The notes below the pieces were generated by a model. That model saw only the letters and a program-made list of their open reading frames with translations. It was not told the DNA's origin and did not search any database. Positions 18,808-27,744 of a DNA stretch of 64,000 nt are shown here, in pieces (positions within the stretch are counted from its first letter, which is position 1; every line of letters begins with the position of its first letter). The position numbers and the translations under genes are program-made. Source of the DNA: Nitrospirota bacterium (GTDB lineage: Bacteria; Nitrospirota; Nitrospiria; SBBL01; JAADHI01); NCBI GenBank assembly GCA_029261155.1, contig JAJDBW010000001.1, positions 1-64,000 on the forward strand, given 5' to 3'.

Positions 18808-20085
18808 CTATTCCACCTTTTCTTCCGACGGTCTTTGTTCAGCGGCAACGGAACCGGACGCCGGGCTGCTTGCTTCCTTCACTTGCTGTCCATTCACTCG
18901 AAGCGGCATGCCAGCGACCGGTGCGGCCAGGTCGGTTAAGACCAATCGTTCGCCAGGCTGGAGCCCTGTGCGGACATAAACGTGATCGCGACCCCGGAAG
19001 GCGATGCCGACCGGTCTAATTTCCAATTGGTCCTTCGCATTCATGATCCACACCGCATCGCCGTCGCGCAAGAGCTTTCGGTCGATGGCCGCAACCTGGT
19101 TCAAGTCTTGTCCCGTGATGTCGACGCGGACAAAGGCCCCGATCAAGAGCGGGGGCAGGGAGTCGGCCAAGGGATCGGGGACAGATACGAAAAGTCGGGC
19201 CATACGGCCTGCTTCCTCGAGATCCCCGGCTAAACGCAGGACGGTCCCTTGGCGCGAAGTCTCAGACCCCCAAGCCGTGGGGTTGTGAATTTGCGCTGGG
19301 GCGCCTTGCTGTGTGCCTTTTAATCCGGGAATGGCAATCCATGCCAATTGATTGACTGGAATCAAAACCTCGATCCAATATTCGTCCGTGCCCACCAGCG
19401 TGGCCAGGCGGGTCGCGGTGCCGACCGATTCGCCCAAATCGACGTCCCGTGTTCTCACGATGGCATTGAAGGGCGCTGTGATTTTTGTTCGTTCGAGATC
19501 GCGTTTGGCCTGGGCCAATGCCGCCTTGGCTTTTTCAACTTCGGCCCGAACGGTTTGAAGTTGGGGGAGACGCAAGACAAGGTCGCGGTCTTTTTCATCG
19601 ATGGCCTGGCCCAGTAATTCAAATTCGTGCAGGGCGATGCTTTGCTGGCCGAGTTCCAATTTTAAATTCCCCTCCGCCTGCTGGAGGTCTCCGGCCCGTT
19701 GCCGGACGATCAGTTCGTAATCGGAAGGATCGATATGGAGAATCACATCGCCGCTTTGAAATCGTCCGCCCGGAACGAAGGCGGGACTGACCCCTTTGAT
19801 TGCGCCTTTCACCTGGGGAAAAAGCGCAATCTCGCGGGCGGGTCGAACCGTCCCCATCCCTTCCACGCGGACGCGGTGATTCGAAAATTGGATCGCTTGG
19901 ACTTCGACCAAGCGGGCGCGGCGCTCAGGCGGCTGGCGCTTCGTTTTCGGCCCCGTCTTTACTAAAGCGAGGGTCAAGGCCGCAGCAAGGGCCAGAATGA
20001 TCAGCACCATCAGCAGGCGCAATAAGGCAGGCAGGGTTTTAGCCTTGGCGTGCTGGGGTCTTTTGGGCATTGGATCTTCAGTCAT
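18808..20085 (-). CDS. RND efflux periplasmic adaptor (membrane fusion protein)
   Basis: 425 aa. N-terminal membrane anchor LLMVLIILALAAALTLAL, then lipoyl/barrel-sandwich halves flanking a helical hairpin (VEKAKAALAQAKRDLERTKI), beta-barrel (GESVGTATRLATLVGTDEYW) and membrane-proximal region (RTGLQPGERLVLTDL). Bridges pump and outer-membrane channel. The C-terminus is Ser/Glu-rich. Located 42 bp after the outer-membrane gene in the same operon. Confidence 0.92.
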   Translation of the reverse strand: MTEDPMPKRPQHAKAKTLPALLRLLMVLIILALAAALTLALVKTGPKTKRQPPERRARLVEVQAIQFSNHRVRVEGMGTVRPAREIALFPQVKGAIKGVSPAFVPGGRFQSGDVILHIDPSDYELIVRQRAGDLQQAEGNLKLELGQQSIALHEFELLGQAIDEKDRDLVLRLPQLQTVRAEVEKAKAALAQAKRDLERTKITAPFNAIVRTRDVDLGESVGTATRLATLVGTDEYWIEVLIPVNQLAWIAIPGLKGTQQGAPAQIHNPTAWGSETSRQGTVLRLAGDLEEAGRMARLFVSVPDPLADSLPPLLIGAFVRVDITGQDLNQVAAIDRKLLRDGDAVWIMNAKDQLEIRPVGIAFRGRDHVYVRTGLQPGERLVLTDLAAPVAGMPLRVNGQQVKEASSPASGSVAAEQRPSEEKVE

Positions 20086-20127
20086 CGTTTTTGTTCCACC
20101 GATCGCATTGTCTTCATTTTTTTCGTA

Positions 20128-21564
20128 TTATTGCCTCGAAGCAGTCTCGATCACCTTCGTTTGATGCGGAGGGTTCATCTCCCAGCCGCCGCCGAGTGCA
20201 CGGTGTAAGGCGATACGAAAGGCCAGGGCCTCGCGCTGGGCTTGAAGCAAACTGCGCTCGAGGGCTTGATGGCTTAGGAGGAAATCAAGGACACGCAAAT
20301 AATCCTCCGCACCTTGGAGATAGCTGTCGCGCGTCCGTTCAAGGACCTGGGTGGAGAGGGCCAGTTGCTTGTTCAGGCTGGTAATCCATTCGCGCTGTTT
20401 CGCTTCTTGAATCAGCGCATTTTCCACCTCCGCCATCGCAGTGAGGACGGTCTGCCGGAAGTCGTTCAAGTTTTGGGAGAGCAGTGCCAAGGTTCGTCGG
20501 ACCTCAGCCCGGCGACTTCCGCCGTCGATGATGGGCGCAAGGATGTTGGCCGCCAAAGTCGAAAGCCAGTTATCGAAGAGCTTGTCAATCGATTCACTCG
20601 AACTGTTGATCTGCGTAGAAAAGCTCAATCGAGGAAATCGGTTTGCGATGGCCGTGCCGACCGCTTCGTTTGCCGCGAACACCCTGGCCTGGGCGCTTCG
20701 AATATCGGGACGGTGCAGGATCCACTCGGCGGGAAGCCCCGTCTCTGGTAAAGGGGCTAGGGGGATAAAACGCGTCGGCCGGGCGGATACCCGCGTGGCC
20801 GGAGGACGTCCCAAGAGCACCGCCAACTGATGCTCCAACACACGCGTCCGGGATTGGGCGAGGACGATCTCGCCCCGGCTCGATTCAAGCAGTTGGCGTT
20901 GGCGGAGCACGTCGGCGGCCCGAACCTGGCCGCGCCGGAAACGGAAGGTGACGAATTCCAAAACCTGTGTGTTGACCGACAACTGTCTGTTCAGTAATTC
21001 GATTTGGCCATATTGTTCGACCAAGCGGTACCAAGTGTCGGCCACTTCTGCGCTGAGGCTGATGGCCGCAGCCTGAAGATCTTCTTTGCTGGCTTCCAGT
21101 TCGAAGGCGGCCGCTTCTTTTTCCGAGGCAATCCGGCCCCAAAGATCGAGCTCATATTCGGCTCGCAGACCGGTGGAAAAACGTTTAAAGCTGCGGGTTT
21201 GTTGACCCGTCGCTAAGGTGCCGGAGGAGCCGCGTGATTCGCTATGGCTTGCATCCGCTTGCAGATCGAGGGTCGGAAAACGCGCTGCGCCCATGCGGAC
21301 AGCGAGGGCCGTCGCTTGGTCGAGCCGATCCCAGGCGCTCAAGAGGCTAAAATTGTCGGATAAAGCGCGCACAATCAGGGCGTCCAAGATCGGATCCTCG
21401 AGGGCTTCCCACCACCGCGATTTCAAAGGGGCATCGCCCGATACGGAAAACGATTCCGGGAGGGTCAGGCTCGGTTCAATTCGAGGTAGGAGGTTTTTGC
21501 ACGAAAGGAGTCCGCTCATCATCAAGAAAATCATAAACAGCGCGATTCGCGGAAGAGATCGCAT
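20128..21564 (-). CDS. RND efflux outer-membrane lipoprotein (NodT/OprM family)
   Basis: 478 aa from the ATG at 21564. The open frame runs on to 21777, but the signal peptide MRSLPRIALFMIFLMMSGLLSC with its lipobox Cys at residue 22 fixes the start. The mature part has the two OEP repeats (LDALIVRALSDNFSLLSAWDRL; RPDIRSAQARVFAANEAVGTA) forming the TolC-like barrel and helical tunnel. First gene of the pump operon. Confidence 0.92.
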   Translation of the reverse strand: MRSLPRIALFMIFLMMSGLLSCKNLLPRIEPSLTLPESFSVSGDAPLKSRWWEALEDPILDALIVRALSDNFSLLSAWDRLDQATALAVRMGAARFPTLDLQADASHSESRGSSGTLATGQQTRSFKRFSTGLRAEYELDLWGRIASEKEAAAFELEASKEDLQAAAISLSAEVADTWYRLVEQYGQIELLNRQLSVNTQVLEFVTFRFRRGQVRAADVLRQRQLLESSRGEIVLAQSRTRVLEHQLAVLLGRPPATRVSARPTRFIPLAPLPETGLPAEWILHRPDIRSAQARVFAANEAVGTAIANRFPRLSFSTQINSSSESIDKLFDNWLSTLAANILAPIIDGGSRRAEVRRTLALLSQNLNDFRQTVLTAMAEVENALIQEAKQREWITSLNKQLALSTQVLERTRDSYLQGAEDYLRVLDFLLSHQALERSLLQAQREALAFRIALHRALGGGWEMNPPHQTKVIETASRQ

Positions 21565-21722
21565 CTTCACAAAAGCACACAGGGTATAGAGCGGGCTATG
21601 GTCCGAAGGGATTTGCGAGAGACACGCCTGGAGTAGAGGCGGTATGGAATACAAAGGGGGCAGGGCAAGCGCGCGGTGCGTTTTTCCCTCAGTCCATTTT
21701 TGAGATGGAGGATAAAGGTCAT

Positions 21723-22169
21723 TCAAAGTTGCAGCGGCTTGATCGGCGAGAGGACCGCGGCCGGATCGTCTTTCCAAATTGTAGGGTCGGCATCGACATA
21801 AAGCTCCACCTCGTTGCCGTCAGGATCGCTGAGGTAGAGGCTTTGGCTGACCGTGTGATCGCTCATGCCTTCGATGGTAATGCCCTTCGTCTCCAGTTCG
21901 GCCTTGGCGGCGCGGAGCGCATCGAGATCGTCGCCGATTTTAATGCCGATGTGATAGAGGCCCAAGCGGCGGCCCGATGGCGGCTTCGGGGCCTCGCCCA
22001 CTTCGATGAGCAAAAGTTCGTGGTGGGTGCGTCCCGAGGTCAGGGCCGCAGCCTTGCCCTTGAAAATTGTTCCAATCTCCTTAAACCCAAGCAGGTCACG
22101 ATAAAAACCGAGCGCAACTTGGAGATCTTTCACATAAAAAACGACATGCCCTAGATACTGTGCTTTCAT
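21723..22169 (-). CDS. VOC family protein (glyoxalase/extradiol-dioxygenase fold)
   Basis: 148 aa from the ATG at 22169; the open frame extends upstream only across the regulator gene. Two beta-alpha-beta modules: GHVVFYVKDLQVALGFYRDLLG and YHIGIKIGDDLDALRAAKAEL, closing with SDPDGNEVELYVD. Metal ligands are plausible at His8, Glu/His of the second module and the Glu of NEVELY. Lies between the sigma-54 activator and the RND operon on the same strand, which suggests it takes part in handling the same toxic compounds (inference). Confidence 0.85.
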   Translation of the reverse strand: MKAQYLGHVVFYVKDLQVALGFYRDLLGFKEIGTIFKGKAAALTSGRTHHELLLIEVGEAPKPPSGRRLGLYHIGIKIGDDLDALRAAKAELETKGITIEGMSDHTVSQSLYLSDPDGNEVELYVDADPTIWKDDPAAVLSPIKPLQL

Positions 22170-22204
22170 TTTTGCATCTCTCGGATTCTTTTTATTGATG
22201 ATTT

Positions 22205-22229
22205 TACCCCACTTTTTACTCATGGGGTA
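22205..22229. promoter_or_regulatory. Inverted repeat upstream of the VOC gene
   Basis: TACCCCA and TGGGGTA form 7-bp arms around an 11-bp centre, 35 bp before the VOC start and 20 bp after the regulator stop. No U-run follows on the minus strand, so it is not a standard terminator. It could be an operator or mRNA hairpin. Confidence 0.4.
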
Positions 22230-22249
22230 GTGAAAAAAAACTACGCTTG

Positions 22250-24304
22250 TCAGTGCTCCGGTTTTTGGATGCCTAGTTTTTTTATGCGGTATTGCAAAGT
22301 CGCCCGGTGCATGTCCAAACGCTTTGCCGCGCCCTTGGGGCCCGACACCACCCAATTGCATTCTTTTAAAATCTTGACGATATGCTGGCGTTCAATGGTT
22401 TCGAGACCATCGGCGCTTTCTTGGGTCGTATTGTATTCACGCTTTGTTGGTGACTTGTCTACTAATTCTTCGACCCACAAGTCTTGTCCCTGCGCCAGAA
22501 TGACGGCCCGCTCGATCATATGATTTAACTCACGGACATTTCCGGGCCAGTCGTAGGCGACCAGGGCCTCGCTTGTTTTGGGGTGAATGCGGGTGATTTT
22601 TTTCCGGTGCCGTGCGGCGTGTCGATTTAAAAAATATTCTGCAAGCACGAGAATGTCCTCCTGCCGCTCGCGCAGGGGAGGGACGGTAATGGGCAAGACT
22701 TTAAGGCGGTAGTAGAGGTCGGCGCGGAAACGGCCGCCTTTGACGGCTTCCTCCAAATCGACATTGGTTGCCGCCAGAATCCGCACATCGACCTTGATGG
22801 TTTTTACGCCGCCGAGGCGTTCGAATTCTTGTGCTTCGATGGCGCGCAGCAGCTTGGCCTGTAGGGCAAGGGGCAACTCGCCCAATTCATCGAGAAAAAG
22901 CGTGCCTTCGTTCGCCAGTTCGAAGCGGCCGATCTTGCGCGCTTCGGCATGGGTAAAGGCCCCTTTTTCGTGACCGAAGAGTTCCGATTCGATCAGGGTT
23001 TCGGGCAGGGCCGCGCAATTGACGCGAATGAAGGCCTTGTTCCGGCGAGGTGAATTTTCATAGAGCGTTTGCGCGACACCTTCCTTGCCCGTGCCGGTTT
23101 CGCCCATAATCAGCACTGTGGAATCCGTCGGGGCTATTTGGTCGATCATGCTCAGGGTTTTCATGAAGAGGGGGCTTTTGCCAATCAATTTCCGATGGCG
23201 ATCGGAACCTTTGATAACCTCTCGCAGGTAGCGATTTTCCCCTTCGATTTGGTCTTTCAATTCTTGTATTTCTGAAAAGGCTTTGATGTTGCCGATGGCC
23301 TGCGAGAGATGGTGTCCCAGGTAGTTGCAGAGGGCGAGGTCGCGTTCGGAAAAAGCATTCCGGCGGTGGTTCCCAAGAATAAAAAAACCAAAGGGGTCTT
23401 TCTCAATAAATAAGGGCGTCAATAGGCCTGATAAAAAGCCGAGCGATTCCATGTAGGGAATTTCGGGAGAATCGCAACGGTTGTGCCCGTTCAACAAGAG
23501 CGAATGGCCGGTCTCCATGGCCTCCGAAAAGGCCAGGTCCTTGTAGGGAAAACGGCTGAAGTGTTCCCAATCAAGCCGAAGGCCTTCGCCGGAAATTGTT
23601 TCCAACTTCACCCCGGCATCGTTTTTGTGCAAGGCAATCAGAGCGCTGCCGTCATTGGGAATAAGCGCTTGAACGATGTCGCTGATACTGGGCAGCAGGG
23701 TCTCCATGGTTACCCTGCCGACAACGGCGCGGTGATCGATGGCCAAGAGTGCATCGCGTTCTTCGATGGCCAAGACGGCTTGAAGGATTGGAGCGATTCT
23801 CCGGGCGAGTGTTTCCATGCGTAAGCGATCCTGTTCTTTGAGCGCCGCTTTCCGATGTGTGCCGACAAAGATCACCCCGATAGTCCGGTCTGTTTCTTGT
23901 TCCGTCTGCGACGAAAGCACTAAGGGAGCGATGATGCAGGAAGAGGCCTTATGCCACTTACGTAAGGCCAGACCTTCCGACCAACTGGATCCGATGAGGT
24001 TGTCGCAAAGCAAGGCGGCTTGGGCCTCAGTGGCGGCCTGCTTCATGGAGCCTTCGGCAGGCAGTTGGCTGATTTCGTAACCGGGTGCATCCGGGTCGAG
24101 ATGCTCTGCCGAAATACAGGTAAAGGTCTCCGAACAGGCGCTATAGAGGTAGACGCCCGCGACATCATATTTGAGGTAGCGGGAAAGTTCGCGATCCAAA
24201 ACTTCAGCAAATTCCCGCGAAGCCCGGCAGGAGACCAAGGCGTTCAAGGTCTCCACCAAGGCCTGTGGATCTAAACCGATAGCTTCCAAGCGTCGGCTTG
24301 CCAT
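22250..24304 (-). CDS. Sigma-54-dependent transcriptional activator (GAF - AAA+ - Fis HTH)
   Basis: 684 aa from the ATG at 24304, chosen for the GAGGGAAAC ribosome binding site and because the 90 upstream codons overlap the NmrA gene. Two GAF-like sensor regions fill the first ~360 residues, as in FhlA. The AAA+ domain has Walker A GETGTGKE and Walker B LFLDELGE; the sigma-54 contact loop reads GAFTHA (22946-22963) instead of GAFTGA. A Fis-type helix-turn-helix ends the protein (GAAKRLDMHRATLQYRIKKLG). It follows the NmrA gene by 142 bp and precedes the VOC gene by 80 bp. A sigma-54 promoter match upstream of the doxX-like gene is a likely target. Confidence 0.92.
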   Translation of the reverse strand: MASRRLEAIGLDPQALVETLNALVSCRASREFAEVLDRELSRYLKYDVAGVYLYSACSETFTCISAEHLDPDAPGYEISQLPAEGSMKQAATEAQAALLCDNLIGSSWSEGLALRKWHKASSCIIAPLVLSSQTEQETDRTIGVIFVGTHRKAALKEQDRLRMETLARRIAPILQAVLAIEERDALLAIDHRAVVGRVTMETLLPSISDIVQALIPNDGSALIALHKNDAGVKLETISGEGLRLDWEHFSRFPYKDLAFSEAMETGHSLLLNGHNRCDSPEIPYMESLGFLSGLLTPLFIEKDPFGFFILGNHRRNAFSERDLALCNYLGHHLSQAIGNIKAFSEIQELKDQIEGENRYLREVIKGSDRHRKLIGKSPLFMKTLSMIDQIAPTDSTVLIMGETGTGKEGVAQTLYENSPRRNKAFIRVNCAALPETLIESELFGHEKGAFTHAEARKIGRFELANEGTLFLDELGELPLALQAKLLRAIEAQEFERLGGVKTIKVDVRILAATNVDLEEAVKGGRFRADLYYRLKVLPITVPPLRERQEDILVLAEYFLNRHAARHRKKITRIHPKTSEALVAYDWPGNVRELNHMIERAVILAQGQDLWVEELVDKSPTKREYNTTQESADGLETIERQHIVKILKECNWVVSGPKGAAKRLDMHRATLQYRIKKLGIQKPEH

Positions 24305-24446
24305 TGTTTCCCTCGTGTAATGGGGGCCATTGAGTGGAGCGCCGTCTTTCGTCCTTACTTTATGAACGCGATCCCAAGGTTTTTTGCAAGATAAGGTTCC
24401 ACTATAAAACAAGGGAAGCGAGAGAGTAAAGCCCATCAGCCCATAG

Positions 24447-25334
24447 CTAGCCCTTGATCGCCGGCGCGAGAACCTCTCGCGCAAACTGTGCAAAGCTCGT
24501 CGGCGTGCTGGTCTCTGCGGAACGGGGCTGCTCCGCTTTAAATTCGCCACTTTCGATGCATTGATGCAGTTCAACCAACTGTTGGGCGTAGTCTGCGCCC
24601 AAACCCATCCCCGTCATGGCTTCGAAGGCCTGCTCCGGCGTCACTTGCACATGCTTAATTTCACGACCCGTGGCCTTTGAGATGATGCCTGCGACTTCGT
24701 CAAAACTCAGATCGGCCGCGCCCTGAAATTCCATTACGCGCTTGCCTTTCCAAGAAAAGTCAACCAGTACTTTTGCGGCCACTGCTGCGATATCGGCGGT
24801 TGCGATAAAAGCCGACTTGGCCGATCCAGACACGGGCAAATAGATGGCGTTGGTTTGTTGAATGCCTCCGACGGCGGCCAGAAAATTTTCCATATAATAA
24901 GCGGGACGCAATATCGTGAGATCCGCATGGCCCTGCATAAACGACAATTCGGCGTCGCGCAGCCCAAGCACCGGTCCCGTTTTTTCCTTAAGATGCGCGC
25001 CGATCGAAGAGAGCAACACCACCCGCGGAATCTTATGCGTGCCCACGGCGCAGACCGCACTGTCGGTAATACGGTTGTAATACGAGCGCACGCTTTTCAC
25101 GGCGATGTTCGGCGGGATCAATAAAAAAAGAGCATCCGCGCCTTCCGTCGCTTTCCGGACATAGGCGCCGTCATTGATGTCGCCTTCGATGACGACGGCC
25201 CCCATCATCTGTTCCTTTTCGAGTTTTTTGCCGTCCCGAGCCATTAAGACGAGCTGAAGATCCTCTCTCCCCAAAAGGGTTTTCACCAATTGTCTTCCGA
25301 TATTTCCCGTGGGTCCTGTAATCGCGATTTTCAT
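24447..25334 (-). CDS. NmrA-like NAD(P)-binding protein
   Basis: 295 aa from the ATG at 25334 preceded by GGAGGAAACC. N-terminal Rossmann motif GPTGNIGRQLV, LVLMARDGKKL and GDINDGAYVRKA are typical of atypical short-chain dehydrogenases of the NmrA/QorB type, which act as redox sensors or quinone reductases. The usual YxxxK catalytic pair is not evident. It starts 34 bp after the metallo-beta-lactamase gene, so it is third in that operon. Confidence 0.85.
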   Translation of the reverse strand: MKIAITGPTGNIGRQLVKTLLGREDLQLVLMARDGKKLEKEQMMGAVVIEGDINDGAYVRKATEGADALFLLIPPNIAVKSVRSYYNRITDSAVCAVGTHKIPRVVLLSSIGAHLKEKTGPVLGLRDAELSFMQGHADLTILRPAYYMENFLAAVGGIQQTNAIYLPVSGSAKSAFIATADIAAVAAKVLVDFSWKGKRVMEFQGAADLSFDEVAGIISKATGREIKHVQVTPEQAFEAMTGMGLGADYAQQLVELHQCIESGEFKAEQPRSAETSTPTSFAQFAREVLAPAIKG

Positions 25335-25368
25335 TGGTTTCCTCCGTATCTTAAAGAATGATCCGTCC

Positions 25369-26265
25369 TTACTCATTTCCCTCGTAGGCATGGTCCGGAC
25401 GCCAGGGAAAGGCCCCCATGTGGCTATCCAACATGAGTCGCCACGCGTTCAAATGAAGCCATTGATCGTACATGGCCCAGTCTTTATATTTGGGCAGCTT
25501 GACAGCGGTCGGCACTTCTGTAAACGGGGTGCCCTTTTTAAATTCCGCAAAAATAGCCGCCTGCAGATCGTCCATATAGGCGAGGGTTTCGGTGACATCG
25601 GCCTTTGTTCCTGTCGGCTTGCCGCTGGCATTGTGAGAATATACGGCGGTTTCAAAATCCAAGGCCTCGATTGCTTTTAAGGCGCGCCTCCATTCCTTGA
25701 TATTGAAATCCGGCACGGTCGCAAAGAAAACCCGCTTGGGCGCAACCAGGTCGGCCACGTAAACGATTTTTTCCTTCGGCAATCGAAACACGGTCATGCC
25801 GAGTCCATGATTCATTCCCATGTAGTGCAACTCCAGGGTTGTTCCGCCGAGGAGGATATTCTTTCGATTCCCTGACCAACTTTCGTCCGGCAGGGCCAAG
25901 TCCGGATGCGGGTTGGCCTTCATCCATTCGTAGGCCTCGACATGGGCCACTATTGTCGCCCCGGCGTCCCGAAAGATTTTTCCGCCATTGGCATGATCCC
26001 AATGATTGTGACTAATGAGCAGATAGCGAATCGGCTGGTCCGTGACGCTTCGAATGGCCGCCAACAGGCCCTTCGAATGTTTCGAATTGACCGGCTCAAT
26101 CGCGATGACGCCGTCTTTCGTGACGACAAACATAGAGAGATACATCCCCGCGTCGTAGACGTAGACGCTCTCCGAAATTTTGACCGTCTTTGCCTCCTTC
26201 CCTTGGGCCCATGCGGATAGTGGAAGCAGTACAAGAAGAAAACCGATTGCAATCATTTTTCTCAT
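25369..26265 (-). CDS. Exported metallo-beta-lactamase-fold hydrolase
   Basis: 298 aa with a Sec signal peptide ending SAWA-Q. The zinc motif is SHNHWDHANGG (HxHxDH), with further ligands in VAHVEAYEW, the MNHGLG segment, Asp of YVADLV and the His of VYSHNAS. Resembles the large group of periplasmic MBL-fold quinoprotein-relay/SoxH-like hydrolases; no substrate is implied. Middle gene of the doxX-MBL-nmrA operon, 70 bp after doxX. Confidence 0.85.
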   Translation of the reverse strand: MRKMIAIGFLLVLLPLSAWAQGKEAKTVKISESVYVYDAGMYLSMFVVTKDGVIAIEPVNSKHSKGLLAAIRSVTDQPIRYLLISHNHWDHANGGKIFRDAGATIVAHVEAYEWMKANPHPDLALPDESWSGNRKNILLGGTTLELHYMGMNHGLGMTVFRLPKEKIVYVADLVAPKRVFFATVPDFNIKEWRRALKAIEALDFETAVYSHNASGKPTGTKADVTETLAYMDDLQAAIFAEFKKGTPFTEVPTAVKLPKYKDWAMYDQWLHLNAWRLMLDSHMGAFPWRPDHAYEGNE

Positions 26266-26335
26266 TTTTCACCCTTTCATTTGATGTGTGTTCTATGCGT
26301 AAATAAAGAAGACTTTTCGTGACGCGTCTACCGGA

Positions 26336-26785
26336 TTAAGCAGGAATTCGCTTCGCGATTTCCTGATCGACGGACCACTTGCCTGCACCCATGATGATGA
26401 GCGCGGCGGAGATACCAATCACGAGAAGATGGTATTCGTATCCCTGCCCTTCCTGGTTGCCAAACCAGTTCATAAAAAAACCGTGTTGCCAGTGGGCGAT
26501 GCTGATTGCACCCAACATAATGACAGCCATGCTCGCCGCCGTGAAGCGTGTGAGAAAACCGGCAATGAGGCCAATCGCCCCGAAGGACTCCCCGATAATA
26601 ACAAGAAAGGCAATCACAGCCGGGATACCCATGCTCCCTGTAAAAGCCCCCATGGTGCCGGAAAAACCGAAGCCCCCGAACCAACCGAAGAGCTTTTGCG
26701 CGCCGTGGGGAAACATCACCAGTCCTAAGATGAGCCGTAAAATAAAGGCTGCGGTCGAATTATCCGTTGCGAAAAACTTTTTCAT
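26336..26785 (-). CDS. DoxX family membrane protein
   Basis: 149 aa from the ATG at 26785 (GGAGAGGAC upstream). Four membrane helices; [25 protein letters not shown] is the DoxX signature and [16 protein letters not shown] the second conserved helix. DoxX relatives include the small subunit of thiosulfate:quinone oxidoreductase, but most are uncharacterised redox-linked membrane proteins. First gene of the operon; a -24/-12 promoter match lies 70 bp upstream. Confidence 0.87.
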   Translation of the reverse strand: MKKFFATDNSTAAFILRLILGLVMFPHGAQKLFGWFGGFGFSGTMGAFTGSMGIPAVIAFLVIIGESFGAIGLIAGFLTRFTAASMAVIMLGAISIAHWQHGFFMNWFGNQEGQGYEYHLLVIGISAALIIMGAGKWSVDQEIAKRIPA

Positions 26786-26854
26786 TGTCCTCTCCTTCTT
26801 CATTCGTGGCTTGGAATACTTCGAGGCCAGGTTTGGCTCTCATATGTGTCATAG

Positions 26855-26871
26855 AGCATAAAGTGTTCCAA
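26855..26871 (-). promoter_or_regulatory. Putative sigma-54 promoter of the doxX operon
   Basis: Read on the minus strand: TTGGAACACTTTATGCT. GG and GC are exactly 10 bp apart and 10 of 13 positions of YTGGCACG-N4-TTGCW agree. It lies 70 bp before the doxX start codon, and a sigma-54 activator gene is 2.5 kb downstream on the same strand. Confidence 0.55.
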
Positions 26872-27187
26872 AAAAATAGAAGAGCTGCGAATAAGGCTGA
26901 AAGTCTTGTTTTTAAACAATATCCAGGGAGGTGAGCTTCTTTTACAGAAAGCGAGGTGATGAGAAAAACTGCTTACCCATCAGCAGTGGTGCTGAAGAAT
27001 GAGCAGCGCCGATAGCGATAATCTTAAGCCCCTTCCTTTTTGTGGGCGTTTACCCATTATTGAATTTAAGAAGCAGTAGAGAATAAAGAAAGACGAGATG
27101 TTGCGACATTGAGGCGATACTGCGTCCTGTATGGGTTTTTCAGATTTGTGCTCATTTATTTGGACTATTTTTCATCAAAAGCCACAA
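26872..27187. other. Intergenic region upstream of the doxX operon
   Basis: About 315 bp between the sigma-54 promoter and the end of the lipoprotein gene at 27188. Apart from the inverted repeats listed at 26969-26994 it holds no gene or clear RNA structure. Confidence 0.5.
26969..26994. promoter_or_regulatory. Candidate activator-binding inverted repeats
   Basis: Two overlapping inverted repeats: CTGCT...AGCAG (26969-26986) and CAGCA-GTGG-TGCTG (26981-26994). They lie about 100-125 bp upstream of the sigma-54 promoter, the usual distance for an enhancer-type upstream activating sequence. Assignment to the neighbouring regulator is inference. Confidence 0.35.
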
Positions 27188-27613
27188 TTATTGATACGAG
27201 CGAAGGGACACGACTCGATTTTCTAAATTTGTAATCACAAGATCAGGATGATCAAGGGAGACCTCGTGGCCCGTGTATTTGGCAATGACCGTTTCAATTT
27301 TTTTCTGGTTAAGTTCCTTGATATCGACATAGACAAGGGGTAATTGTCTTTCTCCAAATACATTGGTCTTCCCCTGGCCAGGAGGAAGATAAATGGCCCC
27401 GGTTGCAAAATCAACTGCAAATGCAATGACCCCCGGCACAATAAAAAAAAGGAGCCCCACGCCATTTAAAATGGCAACGCCACTGTCTATACGGCCTGTC
27501 TTTTGACCCCGTCGTTCGGGATAGATCAAGGTGCCGCAGGCCGTCATTTGAAGGGTGAATATGATAACGAGTGATGTGCTAAAGCAAGTGGATAATTTCC
27601 CTTGGATTTTCAA
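27188..27613 (-). CDS. Conserved small lipoprotein
   Basis: 141 aa if translation starts at the TTG at 27613, which has AAAAGGAGC at ideal spacing; an ATG at 27664 has no such site. Signal peptide with lipobox MTAC, then CGTLIYPERRGQKTGRID. A hydrophobic hairpin (GVGLLFFIVPGVIAFAVDFATGAIYLP) follows, then a basic C-terminal domain. The YPERRGQ + PGVIAFAVDF combination recurs in unannotated proteobacterial lipoproteins; function unknown. Confidence 0.7.
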   Translation of the reverse strand: MKIQGKLSTCFSTSLVIIFTLQMTACGTLIYPERRGQKTGRIDSGVAILNGVGLLFFIVPGVIAFAVDFATGAIYLPPGQGKTNVFGERQLPLVYVDIKELNQKKIETVIAKYTGHEVSLDHPDLVITNLENRVVSLRSYQ

Positions 27614-27744
27614 AGAAAGCTCCTTTTCGTAAATTGTAAATCCCTGCGACAGGTCTCTTATCATAGGGGTCTACCCTATGCAATCGCGGACGATTTATCG
27701 TTTTTATTCGGTAATTATTTGATCGCTTGCCATCGGGTTTTTCA

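Noticed and set aside
22205-22229. Intrinsic terminator for the sigma-54 activator
   Set aside because: The 7-bp inverted repeat is not followed by a T-run on the minus strand; kept only as a possible regulatory hairpin.
22305-24304. Open frame of the activator extending to 24574
   Set aside because: The extra 90 codons overlap the NmrA gene end and precede a strong ribosome binding site at 24304; they do not resemble a sensor domain.
24305-24446. TGGAAC...TTGC element upstream of the sigma-54 activator gene, a possible autoregulatory -24/-12 promoter
   Set aside because: GG and GC are 11 bp apart rather than 10; sigma-54 promoters tolerate spacing changes poorly.
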